The position numbers were made by a program, and so were the translations under genes. 6,982 nucleotides of DNA from assembly GCA_903899865.1 (NCBI GenBank), contig CAIUKZ010000132.1, forward strand, positions 1-6,982. The letters run 5' to 3'. The notes beneath the pieces were generated by a model. That model ran no database searches, was not told the origin of the DNA, and saw nothing but the letters and a program-made list of their open reading frames with translations. Each line of letters begins with the position of its first letter. Position 1 is the stretch's first letter. The DNA is from an uncultured Bacteroidales bacterium (GTDB lineage: Bacteria; Bacteroidota; Bacteroidia; Bacteroidales; Paludibacteraceae). Positions 1 through 6,947 of this stretch are shown one piece after another.

Positions 1-482
1 ACGTCAACTATGCTGGATATCTAAACATCATGTACCTTCCTGGAACAGGAGAATTACTGGTATTTGCAGGCGCATTTATTGGAGCTACTATTGGATTTTT
101 GTGGTACAATGCTTTCCCAGCACAAGTGTTTATGGGCGACACAGGCAGTTTGACTATCGGTGGAATAATTGCAGTTTTTGCTATTATCATTCGAAAAGAA
201 TTGCTTATCCCTATTTTGTGTGGTGTGTTTTTAGTAGAAAACTTATCAGTCATCATGCAAGTAGGATATTTTAAATTTACGAAGAAAAAATATGGTGAAG
301 GTCGTCGGATTTTTAAAATGACCCCCTTGCATCATCATTACCAAAAACAAGGAAATGCGGGAATCCAAGCTTTGATTCAACGTCCATTGCAGGCCTTACC
401 CGAATCAAAAATCACGGTTCGCTTCTGGATTGTGGGCATCATCTTAGCTGCAATTACGATTATCACATTGAAAATTAGATAA
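1..482 (+). CDS. mraY: Phospho-N-acetylmuramoyl-pentapeptide-transferase (MraY), 3' part only
   Basis: MraY is the integral membrane enzyme that transfers phospho-MurNAc-pentapeptide from UDP to undecaprenyl phosphate, forming lipid I in peptidoglycan synthesis. The open frame runs in from the left edge (first full codon at position 3) and gives 159 C-terminal residues; the gene start lies outside the window. Visible family marks are the conserved acidic motif FMGDTGSL (Asp codon at 138-140), the triple histidine of TPLHHHYQ (codons 330-338), and hydrophobic membrane segments around ELLVFAGAFIGATIGF, GGIIAVFAIII, LIPILCGVFLVENLSVI and, at the C-terminus, FWIVGIILAAITIITL. The stretch between the HHH motif and the last helix ends in PESKITVRFWIVG, as I recall for Bacteroidota MraY. 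Its TAA (480-482) is followed at once by the murD ATG, so the two genes are surely co-transcribed and probably translationally coupled. Confidence 0.96.
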   Translation, partial: VNYAGYLNIMYLPGTGELLVFAGAFIGATIGFLWYNAFPAQVFMGDTGSLTIGGIIAVFAIIIRKELLIPILCGVFLVENLSVIMQVGYFKFTKKKYGEGRRIFKMTPLHHHYQKQGNAGIQALIQRPLQALPESKITVRFWIVGIILAAITIITLKIR

Positions 483-1823
483 ATGAATGCACATAGAATA
501 GTCGTATTGGGAGGTGGAGAAAGTGGTGTGGGCTCAGCAGTCCTTGCCAAATTGAAAGGTTTTGATGTATTTCTTTCCGACAAATCGGAAATAAAACCTC
601 AATACAAGGAATACTTAGATCGCTATGAAATAGAATGGGAAGAAAAGTGTCATACCAAATCATTGATAGTCAATGCAAATGAAATAATTAAAAGCCCAGG
701 CATACCAGACAAGGCACCACTTATAGTAAAACTAAAACAACTAGGTGTGCCAGTTATATCTGAGATAGAATTTGCAGGAAGATATACCAATGCGAAAATG
801 ATATGCATCACGGGAAGTAATGGAAAAACCACTACCACCATGTTGGTCTATCACATTCTCAAAAATGCTGGATTGAATGTAGGCTTAGCCGGAAATGTGG
901 GTCAGAGTTTTGCCTATCAGGTAGCCACACAGTCGTTTGACTATTATGTATTAGAACTAAGCAGTTTTCAACAGGATGGCATGAGTGAGTTCAAAGCAGA
1001 TATAGCTATACTGCTCAACATCACGCCCGATCATTTGGACAGATACGATTATCAATTTCAAAAATACATCGACTCAAAATTCAGGATAACTCAAAATCAG
1101 AAAGAAGGTGATGCATTTATCTATTGGGAGAATGACCCGGTAATCAAACTAGAACTGGAGAAACGAAATATACAATCAACGCTTTATCCATTTGCTTTAG
1201 AACGGACCGAAAAAACAGCTGCATTTATAGAAAAGGATGAGCTAATAATAAGAACCATTAAAACCCTATTGACCATGCCTACCGCCGAGCTCGCTTTGCA
1301 AGGAATGCACAATACCTACAATTCCATGGCAGCTGGACTTACTGCCTCTATTATGAATGTGAGAAAAGAAAGCATCAGACAATCGCTACAAGACTTCCAA
1401 GGAGTGGAACACCGCTTAGAATATGTTGCTACTGTAAAGAATATTACATTCATCAATGACTCTAAGGCTACGAATGTCAACTCATGCTGGTATGCATTGC
1501 AAAGCATGAAGAGTCCTGTAGTTCTAATCCTGGGAGGCACGGACAAGGGAAACGACTACACAGAGATTGAAGAACTGGTGAGTACTAAAGTGAAGGGATT
1601 TGTATTTCTTGGTGTTGACAATGCACCTTTACATGAATTCTTTGATTGTAAATTAAAACCATGCGTAGATGTCACAACAATGGAAGATGCTGTAAACGCA
1701 GCCTATAATATGGCAGATGCAGGAGACACAGTACTCCTATCACCCTGTTGCGCAAGTTTTGATTTGTTTGCTAACTACGAAGACCGAGGAAAACAATTTA
1801 AAGTCAATGTTAGAAGACTGTAG
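483..1823 (+). CDS. murD: UDP-N-acetylmuramoylalanine--D-glutamate ligase (MurD)
   Basis: MurD is the cytoplasmic ATP-dependent ligase that adds D-glutamate to UDP-MurNAc-L-alanine. The protein has 446 residues, close to the E. coli enzyme (about 438), and looks complete. Visible features in order are the N-terminal glycine-rich UDP-binding turn VLGGGESGVG (8-17), the P-loop GSNGKTTTT (111-119), GNVG (137-140), the metal/catalytic LELSSFQ (Glu158), NITPDHLDRY (His184), the lysine that is carbamylated in Mur ligases (YIDSKFRI, Lys199), HNTYNSMAA (276-284), GVEHRLE (307-313), FINDSKATN (323-331), LGGTDKGNDY (350-359) and the C-terminal SPCCASFDLFANYEDRGKQF (420-439). The ATG abuts the mraY stop with no gap and no Shine-Dalgarno sequence, which is usual in Bacteroidota. 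Unusually, no ftsW or murG follows; the operon appears to end here. Confidence 0.97.
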   Translation: MNAHRIVVLGGGESGVGSAVLAKLKGFDVFLSDKSEIKPQYKEYLDRYEIEWEEKCHTKSLIVNANEIIKSPGIPDKAPLIVKLKQLGVPVISEIEFAGRYTNAKMICITGSNGKTTTTMLVYHILKNAGLNVGLAGNVGQSFAYQVATQSFDYYVLELSSFQQDGMSEFKADIAILLNITPDHLDRYDYQFQKYIDSKFRITQNQKEGDAFIYWENDPVIKLELEKRNIQSTLYPFALERTEKTAAFIEKDELIIRTIKTLLTMPTAELALQGMHNTYNSMAAGLTASIMNVRKESIRQSLQDFQGVEHRLEYVATVKNITFINDSKATNVNSCWYALQSMKSPVVLILGGTDKGNDYTEIEELVSTKVKGFVFLGVDNAPLHEFFDCKLKPCVDVTTMEDAVNAAYNMADAGDTVLLSPCCASFDLFANYEDRGKQFKVNVRRL

Positions 1824-1902
1824 GAAACAATAGCCAGAGTCTAACTAAATGGCAGGATAAATAGCATGTCGTAGTTTGATTGTTACTGATAGAAGTATTT
1901 AT

Positions 1903-2037
1903 TTAATTGCCGTCTTATTTATTGGACGGAATAAATATTCAAAAATGGCAGGGCATTAGCCAAATTTTATCCTTGTTTGGCTAAAGCCAATATCTTATTC
2001 TCCTATCTATCCAGCCCATAAATGGGCCGGCAATTGA
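1903..2037. other. Possible branched RNA or DNA structure downstream of murD
   Basis: TTAATTGCCG at 1903-1912 can pair with CGGCAATTGA at 2028-2037, ten pairs including one G-U. The enclosed bases contain two further hairpins, 1952-1988 and 2014-2027 (GCCCAT-AA-ATGGGC), the latter abutting the closing helix directly. Together they could make a compact multi-branch fold in a + strand transcript. A competing small hairpin pairs CCGTC (1910-1914) with GACGG (1925-1929). It could be an unrecognised small RNA, the 3' UTR of the mur transcript, or a decayed palindromic element. No known RNA family was recognised, so the meaning of the fold is inference. Confidence 0.35.
1952..1988. repeat. Inverted repeat / hairpin
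   Basis: GGCATTAGCCAAA (1952-1964) faces TTTGGCTAAAGCC (1976-1988). This gives twelve pairs and one A-A mismatch around an 11-base loop. It is the strongest single hairpin close to the murD end and could act as a transcript 3'-end or stability element. No T-tract follows on either strand, so I do not call it an intrinsic terminator. Confidence 0.6.
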
Positions 2038-2092
2038 CACAAAGAATACGACATTATTTAGCATTACTTACTTAACATAATCATATCTTATA

Positions 2093-2160
2093 CCGTTTGC
2101 ACAAACAATATAGTCCAATTTCGACTTCGTCTCATTGAGACTATTTGTTTGAAGCAACGG
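2093..2160. repeat. Long imperfect inverted repeat with bulges
   Basis: The left arm (2093-2115) contains CCG, TTGC, CAAACAA and TAGTC. The right arm (2139-2160) contains GACTA, TTGTTTG and GCAACGG. Together they give about 20 base pairs with single-base bulges (2096 and 2109 on the left) and a small internal loop. The 23-base interior holds part of an alternative hairpin, GTCTC-ATT-GAGAC (2129-2141), and the left arm has its own alternative, GTTTG-CA-CAAAC (2095-2106). Bulged long hairpins of this kind occur in mobile-element ends and structured RNAs, but no core sites or transposase are present to identify it. Confidence 0.5.
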
Positions 2161-2167
2161 CATTAAC

Positions 2168-2213
2168 AACAGTAGACATAAAAATGACTTTGGGTCATTT
2201 TATATGTACTGTT
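2168..2213. repeat. Long imperfect hairpin, 19 pairs
   Basis: AACAGT (2168-2173), ACATA (2176-2180) and AAAATGAC (2181-2188) pair in order with ACTGTT (2208-2213), TATGT (2203-2207) and GTCATTTT (2194-2201). The loop is TTTGG, with a two-base AG bulge on the left and a single A bulge on the right. It begins only seven bases after the previous inverted repeat, so the two form a double-hairpin block. There is no T-tract after it. Its role is unknown. Confidence 0.55.
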
Positions 2214-2253
2214 TGTATAATTTTGGAAGAACAACTTAGGATGAAAACCAAAT

Positions 2254-2286
2254 AAAAAAGCCCATCCTCATGGAGGACAGGCTTTT
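2254..2286 (-). terminator. Intrinsic terminator of the large phosphoesterase gene
   Basis: A 13-base stem (2256-2268 with 2274-2286) closes a 5-base loop, and reading on the - strand it runs into six T (complement of 2254-2259). On the - strand all 13 positions pair, two of them as G-U wobbles. On the + strand the same two positions become C-A mismatches. This asymmetry points to termination of the - strand transcript, 26 bases beyond the phosphoesterase stop codon. Weaker action on transcripts arriving from murD is possible. Confidence 0.85.
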
Positions 2287-2311
2287 ATGACTAATGAGTA
2301 TTATTCTAAAC

Positions 2312-5300
2312 TTACTCTTTGGTAAATTTCACACTATAAGAACCTGTTTGGCTTTGAACTTTGAGGGTATAAACCCCTTTTTGTAGGCCTGACAAATCAA
2401 TTTGAGTAGTTCCAAAGATGCTTTCTGATTTAATCAAACTTCCGTTGATAGAATAAACATCTACATTTGCTTTCACATCGTCTTTGAAAGAAATGAATGC
2501 ATAATCTCTTACGGGAACTGGATAGAAACTGATATTATTTTCAGCGTCTATGTTTGAAGTGCTAGTTGGAGCACCTGCCGATTTGACAATTTTAAAACTA
2601 TCAAATAAAGTTGCTACACCCAAATCACTTACCTCGTAGGTGTTGACATTGATAGAGTCGGTACAAACACGCACATTACTATAAGTAGGGCGACCTGTTT
2701 GTCCAAAACGACCTGTGAACATTCCGAAATAGTTGGTCAAGCCCAATCCTGCTTCTACTCCTTGCATTTGTGATTCTGAGCGTGGCTCATATTTTTTCTT
2801 TCCTGCAGAGTTATTCAGGAAATAAAGTGTACCATTTTTCACATCGAATGTACCACCAAGCTTTCCAGTAACGTTTTCACGAGCATCAAATGCTACTGAA
2901 ATCTGATTGGAAACAGCTCCAGCTACAAGTTGTTTGTTTTTGATTGGTCCCATTACTTCATAAATATGGTCATGTCCTTGCAATGCCAAGTCTATATGTA
3001 ATTCGTCAAATACTTTTGCCATTGAATCACGGCACACTTTTCCATCAGCGTCACTTTGGTGACTTCCAGAACCAGTGTACATTGTTTTGTGATAGTATGC
3101 AATTCTCCACTTTGTGTTTGGATTAGCTGCTACAGTACGTCTCATCCAGTTTTCAATAGAATCCAATTGTCCGGCAACGCTATAATCTTCGTAACTCAAT
3201 GCCATAAACAAAGCATCGCCATATACATACGAGTAGATACTGCCAGGCGTTGTAGATTTAGTAGCATCAAATGCTGGACCAGATGTGTTGAAGTGGTTTG
3301 TAAAGTTTTTGTTAGCAGATTTATCATGATTACCAGTTACTGGAGTAAATGGTTTTTTCATGAAGATATCCTGTTGCGTTGCAAAAAACTGTTCATACTC
3401 CCATTCTGAGTTGGTTGATCCCGATGTTTCAATTAAATCACCACAACTCAACCAAAAGTTAGCATTTGGGTACATTGCATCTGCAGCGTGAGTAGTTTTT
3501 TGAGAGATATCAAACATATCCACTGCATTGGCTTGAGGGTCGGTAGTATAGGCAAATGAGAATGGCTCCTTAGTCGATTTGGCAGTTGTAAATGTTCCCA
3601 CTTCGCTCCAAGCACCAGCCTTACCAACACGGTATGAATAAGTAGTATTTGGTGTTAGTCCTGTTGCTACTGCCTTATTGCTTACATAATTTCTTTTAGA
3701 ATTATTTGAAATCCCAGCAAGAGCTGACAAATTGTTGCCTGACACATTGTAATTCACATTAGTCAAATCAATTGATGTAGCGTCAACACTTAACAGTGGT
3801 GTTGTGAAATTGCTAGAAGTGCCAGCTACAATTTCCAATTTCTCACCAGTTACACCACTATTGGTGAACCACGCAAATCCAAGACGTGTTGAAGGCTCTC
3901 CATTAAATGACATACCTATACTGTATGGTTTATCTGACGCAACAAGATTGGCAATGGCTGTTTCAAGATTAGCGATATTTGTAGATGTAGGCGAAGTGCT
4001 TACAGCTTTTTTAGCCATCAACAGTTTGGTCCAACTAGGAATAGTGTAATTTGCTTCTACTAATGAGTTGGTGGTACTTAGAACTGAATCAGATTTCAAT
4101 GCTAGTTTATACCCAATAGAATCTGCTGTTTGCATATCCTTGATGTCTTGTGCAGACATTTCATATTCAATCACTAATGCTGCAGCTGCAGAAGCTTCTC
4201 CATCGTAAGACTCCATCTCACGACGACCAGAACCTTTGATATAGAATGCCATTGCATTACCTGCATTCCAACCTGCACGATTCAAGTTTGCTTGTACCAA
4301 ACTTGCAATATCGGCAGAGTAATAGCGTTTATCAACCACATTCAAAGAATTGGCATCCACATTCCAAGCTACTGACGAAGCTGATTTAGGACGAGCAGTT
4401 AGACAAGATGCTGTATTTGTAAATGTAAGGGGATTGTCATTGTCCTCACTCCAGATAGTCAAATTACAAGGATCTACTTTAGATGTGGCCACATCCACCT
4501 CCGATTCGATATATGCATTTTTTATCACCTTGTCTTTTGGCAAAGAAATGCCTGGGAAACGGAATCCGATCATTTGAGGATTTCCATTTGCACTACCTTC
4601 GCATCCAAATTCCAAATCGCTACTTGTCCAGTCGATTTGACCTACAGGTAAAGTTTGTGTAAAACCTACTTCTGCAGCTAAAGCTTCTTCTAAGTCATCA
4701 GATGCTTGAGTAATTTGGAATTTTGCAGATTTTACAGGAGAAGTGTAAACAAAAACTGGGTTGGAATAAAACCAAAGGTCAGCAAATGCTTTGGTTGCAT
4801 CATTTGTTCCCATCAAAGCATCTGCAAGTGGATTACCATCAGCATCTGTTTCGTTGGTTACATTCAATCCTTGGTTGGTACCACGTAAACGGAAATATAC
4901 AGAGTCAGTAACATTCGATACAATCATCGACATTTCTACCCAACCATTACCAAGGCTTGTCCATTTTTGACTAGTGATATTTTTAGTGTCGGCAACTCCA
5001 CCCACTGCGTCAAAACGACCAATTACAGATGTAGTAGCCACTGTTTGCACATTATAATTTGGAGATGCAGGGTCAATTTTACCTGTAACTTTACCTTTGA
5101 TAATATCGATGTGGTTTAATACAGGATTGGTGTAACTGCTGTATGTATTAAAATTAGCAGTTTGTGGGTCGCGGGCTTTGATGGTTATTTTCACCGATTT
5201 ACCTTTGTTAGTTATCAGTGTTGAACCCATCACAGCTTTTGTTCTGGTTTGATCTACAGTTTCAACTGTATAAATCAACGAATCAATCAAATCACCTTCT

Positions 5301-6343
5301 ACTACCCAAGTGTTTCCAGAACGTAATCCGTCAACAATGTTTTGAGCTGATTTTCCAGAAGTGTAAGTATAGTTTTTTTGATACTCACCAGGATAGAAAT
5401 CACCAGCTTCGTTGTGACTATCAGAGTTAGCAAACAACCAAAATTTACGACCTTCAGAAAGCATAGCATCCCAAAGTCCACCAATAATGGCTGAGAAATA
5501 TCCCGTACCTCCAAAAGTTCCACCACCAACAGCAGTACCAGAGTATCCTCCGCGTCCACCATCTTTTTGATGTCCTGGCATACTTTCGAAACCAAAACAA
5601 ACATCAGGTGCTGCATTGTTCATATCACGGAATGCTGCAATGGTATAACCTCCAGATGCTTGTTGTTTACGCTCTGGGTGAGCTGGAACTACATAACTCG
5701 TTGTAGCATAATTTGTTTGCAACCAAGTAAGCGCCTCTAAGGTTTTTGCATGACCAGACAATGCACTTTTAGTCCAACCTTGAAGCACGCCTCCAGTTAA
5801 ATCTGCATCGTTATTGTCAAATTTAAACTCAAATTCAGCTAATGGGTTACAGTTCGGTGTTACATTATACTGGTTGGTAATAAGACCCATGCTAGCATGT
5901 TCGTGTCCTGCCACGTTCATTTCGTAACTTTGAATAATCGTTTTGGCAGGATATACCAATCTTGCCTTCAAAATTTCAGCAAACGAGCTGTCGCGAAGCG
6001 ACTGCCAACGCCACATCACTTGGTGACCACCACTCATTACTGATGTTCCAATTATAGGGTTAGGCACAAAACTATCCCAATACACTGTGTTACCAGTATC
6101 TGTTCCTGTTAAACGAGCGTTGGTTGTAAAACCACCTCCATGTTCGCTATTAGCCCACCATTGTAAGCCGTACTGATTGTTTTTGGACATCATGTGCCCA
6201 ATCGTGTAACTACCATCCGAATAGGTAGTGTGTTGGTGAAAATCACCCGTCAAATAACTTTGTGCTGCGATTGGTAAAGCCAACGTCACACTTCCAAGTA
6301 GCAGTACCAGTGCCACTGAATGTTTCAAAAGATTTGTTTTCAT
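2312..6343 (-). CDS. Secreted two-phosphoesterase protein: PHP domain plus calcineurin-like phosphatase, T9SS sorted
   Basis: The protein has 1343 residues from the ATG at 6341-6343. I prefer this start to one 36 bases upstream because it begins the signal peptide (MKTNLLKHSVALVLLLGS..., cleavage near AAQ-S, residues 28-29) and the upstream ATG overlaps the promoter box. Domains in order are as follows. PHP (about 30-315) has HQHTTYSDG (His36, His38, Asp43), SEHGG (Glu67, His68), GHEH (147-149), PAHP (His222), Glu253 and SDSH (Asp308, His310), so the metal ligands look intact. A beta-rich stretch (316-535) precedes a jelly-roll-like module (538-728) and a FIVAR-like helical module (733-803). 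A purple-acid-phosphatase-type Fn3 domain (804-921) leads into a calcineurin-like phosphoesterase (928-1130) with DPQ (935-937), GD (Asp969), GNHD (Asn1005, His1006), His1085 and GHDH (His1124, His1126). The chain ends in a T9SS type A tail (1266-1343). It probably acts at the cell surface or outside the cell. The substrate is unknown; organic phosphate hydrolysis is inferred. Confidence 0.9.
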   Translation of the reverse strand: MKTNLLKHSVALVLLLGSVTLALPIAAQSYLTGDFHQHTTYSDGSYTIGHMMSKNNQYGLQWWANSEHGGGFTTNARLTGTDTGNTVYWDSFVPNPIIGTSVMSGGHQVMWRWQSLRDSSFAEILKARLVYPAKTIIQSYEMNVAGHEHASMGLITNQYNVTPNCNPLAEFEFKFDNNDADLTGGVLQGWTKSALSGHAKTLEALTWLQTNYATTSYVVPAHPERKQQASGGYTIAAFRDMNNAAPDVCFGFESMPGHQKDGGRGGYSGTAVGGGTFGGTGYFSAIIGGLWDAMLSEGRKFWLFANSDSHNEAGDFYPGEYQKNYTYTSGKSAQNIVDGLRSGNTWVVEGDLIDSLIYTVETVDQTRTKAVMGSTLITNKGKSVKITIKARDPQTANFNTYSSYTNPVLNHIDIIKGKVTGKIDPASPNYNVQTVATTSVIGRFDAVGGVADTKNITSQKWTSLGNGWVEMSMIVSNVTDSVYFRLRGTNQGLNVTNETDADGNPLADALMGTNDATKAFADLWFYSNPVFVYTSPVKSAKFQITQASDDLEEALAAEVGFTQTLPVGQIDWTSSDLEFGCEGSANGNPQMIGFRFPGISLPKDKVIKNAYIESEVDVATSKVDPCNLTIWSEDNDNPLTFTNTASCLTARPKSASSVAWNVDANSLNVVDKRYYSADIASLVQANLNRAGWNAGNAMAFYIKGSGRREMESYDGEASAAAALVIEYEMSAQDIKDMQTADSIGYKLALKSDSVLSTTNSLVEANYTIPSWTKLLMAKKAVSTSPTSTNIANLETAIANLVASDKPYSIGMSFNGEPSTRLGFAWFTNSGVTGEKLEIVAGTSSNFTTPLLSVDATSIDLTNVNYNVSGNNLSALAGISNNSKRNYVSNKAVATGLTPNTTYSYRVGKAGAWSEVGTFTTAKSTKEPFSFAYTTDPQANAVDMFDISQKTTHAADAMYPNANFWLSCGDLIETSGSTNSEWEYEQFFATQQDIFMKKPFTPVTGNHDKSANKNFTNHFNTSGPAFDATKSTTPGSIYSYVYGDALFMALSYEDYSVAGQLDSIENWMRRTVAANPNTKWRIAYYHKTMYTGSGSHQSDADGKVCRDSMAKVFDELHIDLALQGHDHIYEVMGPIKNKQLVAGAVSNQISVAFDARENVTGKLGGTFDVKNGTLYFLNNSAGKKKYEPRSESQMQGVEAGLGLTNYFGMFTGRFGQTGRPTYSNVRVCTDSINVNTYEVSDLGVATLFDSFKIVKSAGAPTSTSNIDAENNISFYPVPVRDYAFISFKDDVKANVDVYSINGSLIKSESIFGTTQIDLSGLQKGVYTLKVQSQTGSYSVKFTKE

Positions 6344-6376
6344 TTTAAGTTTATTGGTTATATAAAAATTATGACA

Positions 6377-6384
6377 CAAAACTA
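6377..6384 (-). promoter_or_regulatory. Bacteroidota-type -7 promoter box for the phosphoesterase gene
   Basis: On the - strand these bases read TAGTTTTG, a full match to the TAnnTTTG -7 element of the Bacteroidota primary sigma factor. It ends 33 bases before the chosen ATG, giving a leader of roughly 25-30 bases. A clean TTTG -33 box at the usual spacing is not present; the nearest candidate is a TTTT run within 6401-6404. No operator or riboswitch was seen in the short leader. Confidence 0.55.
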
Positions 6385-6746
6385 TTTGAATGATATGATT
6401 AAAACGTTTCTAAAAAATAACATTTCAAAGAAAAAAGCATTACAAAACGAACACGAATAAACAATAATAAACAGAAGTTTAATCAATACAAGCATTATAA
6501 ACAAGCAATGTCAAAATAATTTAACAAATAAGCATATAATACAACTGAAAAAACAAGTAGTCAAACACAGGAATGGACACTCCGATTATCAACGCCACCT
6601 TACGATTCTTCACAGCTAGGCGACTAATAAAGACTAGTTTTAAACGAAAGACTGCTATAAAAAATATTGTCATTGCATCTTTCCCACTCGGATACTTGTC
6701 CCCCTTATGCGTGATGTAGAGGGCTAGGGAGAGGCTGTTTATGAAT
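6385..6746. other. Non-coding region between the phosphoesterase promoter and the 5S-like repeats
   Basis: No gene is visible on either strand. Positions up to about 6565 are very A-rich on the + strand with few G. From about 6570 to 6740 the composition is more balanced and includes G/C-rich patches, such as the stretch around 6690-6735 with CCCCC and GAGGGCTAGGGAGAGG. That half may be eroded remains of something once functional, but I could not recognise a protein or RNA in it. Confidence 0.6.
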
Positions 6747-6785
6747 AAAAAAATCCCAACTACATTTTTTCTGTAATTGGGGCTT
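6747..6785 (-). terminator. Decayed intrinsic terminator of the second 5S-like copy
   Basis: On the - strand CCCAATTACA (complement of 6772-6781) pairs with TGTAGTTGGG (complement of 6755-6764) across a 7-base loop GAAAAAA, followed by seven T (complement of 6747-6753). It is the same element as the terminator at 6904-6941. Compared with that copy it has three extra A in the loop and has lost the lower G-C part of the stem through a base loss and substitution at about 6754. Confidence 0.7.
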
Positions 6786-6791
6786 AAAATT

Positions 6792-6903
6792 GGCGATATC
6801 GGATTTTATCCCGTCTTAACGGGACTCCCACTTTTACGCAGTACCATCGACGTTGACAATTTCAAACATTCGGTTCGAAGTGAGAAGAGTTATGTATGTG
6901 AAC
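6792..6903 (-). pseudogene. 5S rRNA-like copy, 5'-truncated and degenerate
   Basis: On the - strand the core reads CTCTTCTCACTTCGAACC, then after a spacer GTCGATGGTACTGCG and GTGGGAG. This follows the order and spacing of bacterial 5S rRNA (CTCTTCCCATTCCGAAC, then CCGATGGTACTGC and GTGGGAG): from CGAAC to CGATGG it is 34 bases, as in ordinary Bacteroidota 5S as I recall it. The T-tract of the upstream copy's terminator runs directly into position 6903, so the 5' arm of helix I and much of helix II are missing. The normally conserved GAAGT after CGAAC is altered and helix III pairing is lost. Between GTGGGAG and the final GATATCGCC lies an extra hairpin, TCCCGT-TAAG-ACGGGA (6809-6824). It is most likely a dead distal 5S copy of an rRNA operon; a divergent working 5S is less likely. 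Confidence 0.55.
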
Positions 6904-6941
6904 AAAAAAAAGCCCCAACTACATTTCTGTAATTGGGGCTT
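6904..6941 (-). terminator. Intrinsic terminator of the first 5S-like copy, GAAA tetraloop
   Basis: On the - strand AAGCCCCAATTACA (complement of 6928-6941) pairs along all 14 bases, one of them U-G, with TGTAGTTGGGGCTT (complement of 6910-6923). The loop is GAAA, a GNRA-type tetraloop, and the stem leads into eight T (complement of 6904-6911). This is a textbook strong terminator directly after the 3' end of the 5S-like gene, which supports that copy being transcribed. Confidence 0.85.
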
Positions 6942-6947
6942 AAAATT

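Larger units (their letters stand above)
1824..2253. other. Non-coding convergent gap rich in inverted repeats
   Basis: This 430-base stretch lies between the murD stop and the terminator of the converging phosphoesterase gene. I see no open frame with family character, tRNA or rRNA in it. It does contain several inverted repeats, annotated separately. A short direct repeat, AATGGCAGG, occurs near 1847 and 1944. None of the hairpins is followed by a long T-tract in the + direction, so a classical intrinsic terminator for mraY-murD is not evident. Confidence 0.7.

Noticed and set aside
8..1546. Short - strand open frames opposite mraY and murD
   Set aside because: They oppose two well-conserved genes and show no recognisable motifs.
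1952..1988. Intrinsic terminator for murD
   Set aside because: The stem is good, but no T-tract follows in the + direction.
2093..2160. Integron attC-type recombination site
   Set aside because: The bulged hairpin shape is suggestive, but there are no GTTRRRY/RYYYAAC core sites at the ends and no integrase or cassette genes nearby.
2189..2225. A + strand TAATTTTG (-7-like) with TTTG upstream, a possible promoter
   Set aside because: The spacing of 25 bases is longer than the usual 19-21, the TTTG lies in a hairpin loop, and the transcript would only run antisense into the phosphoesterase 3' end.
2944..5430. Several 60-117 codon open frames on the + strand and other - strand frames inside the phosphoesterase gene
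   Set aside because: They lie wholly within a long gene with clear domain motifs, show no family features, and have compositions expected of shadow frames.
6344..6379. Upstream in-frame ATG giving a protein 12 residues longer
   Set aside because: The extra residues (MCHNFYITNKLK) precede a classical signal peptide that begins at the second ATG, and the upstream ATG overlaps the TAnnTTTG promoter box.
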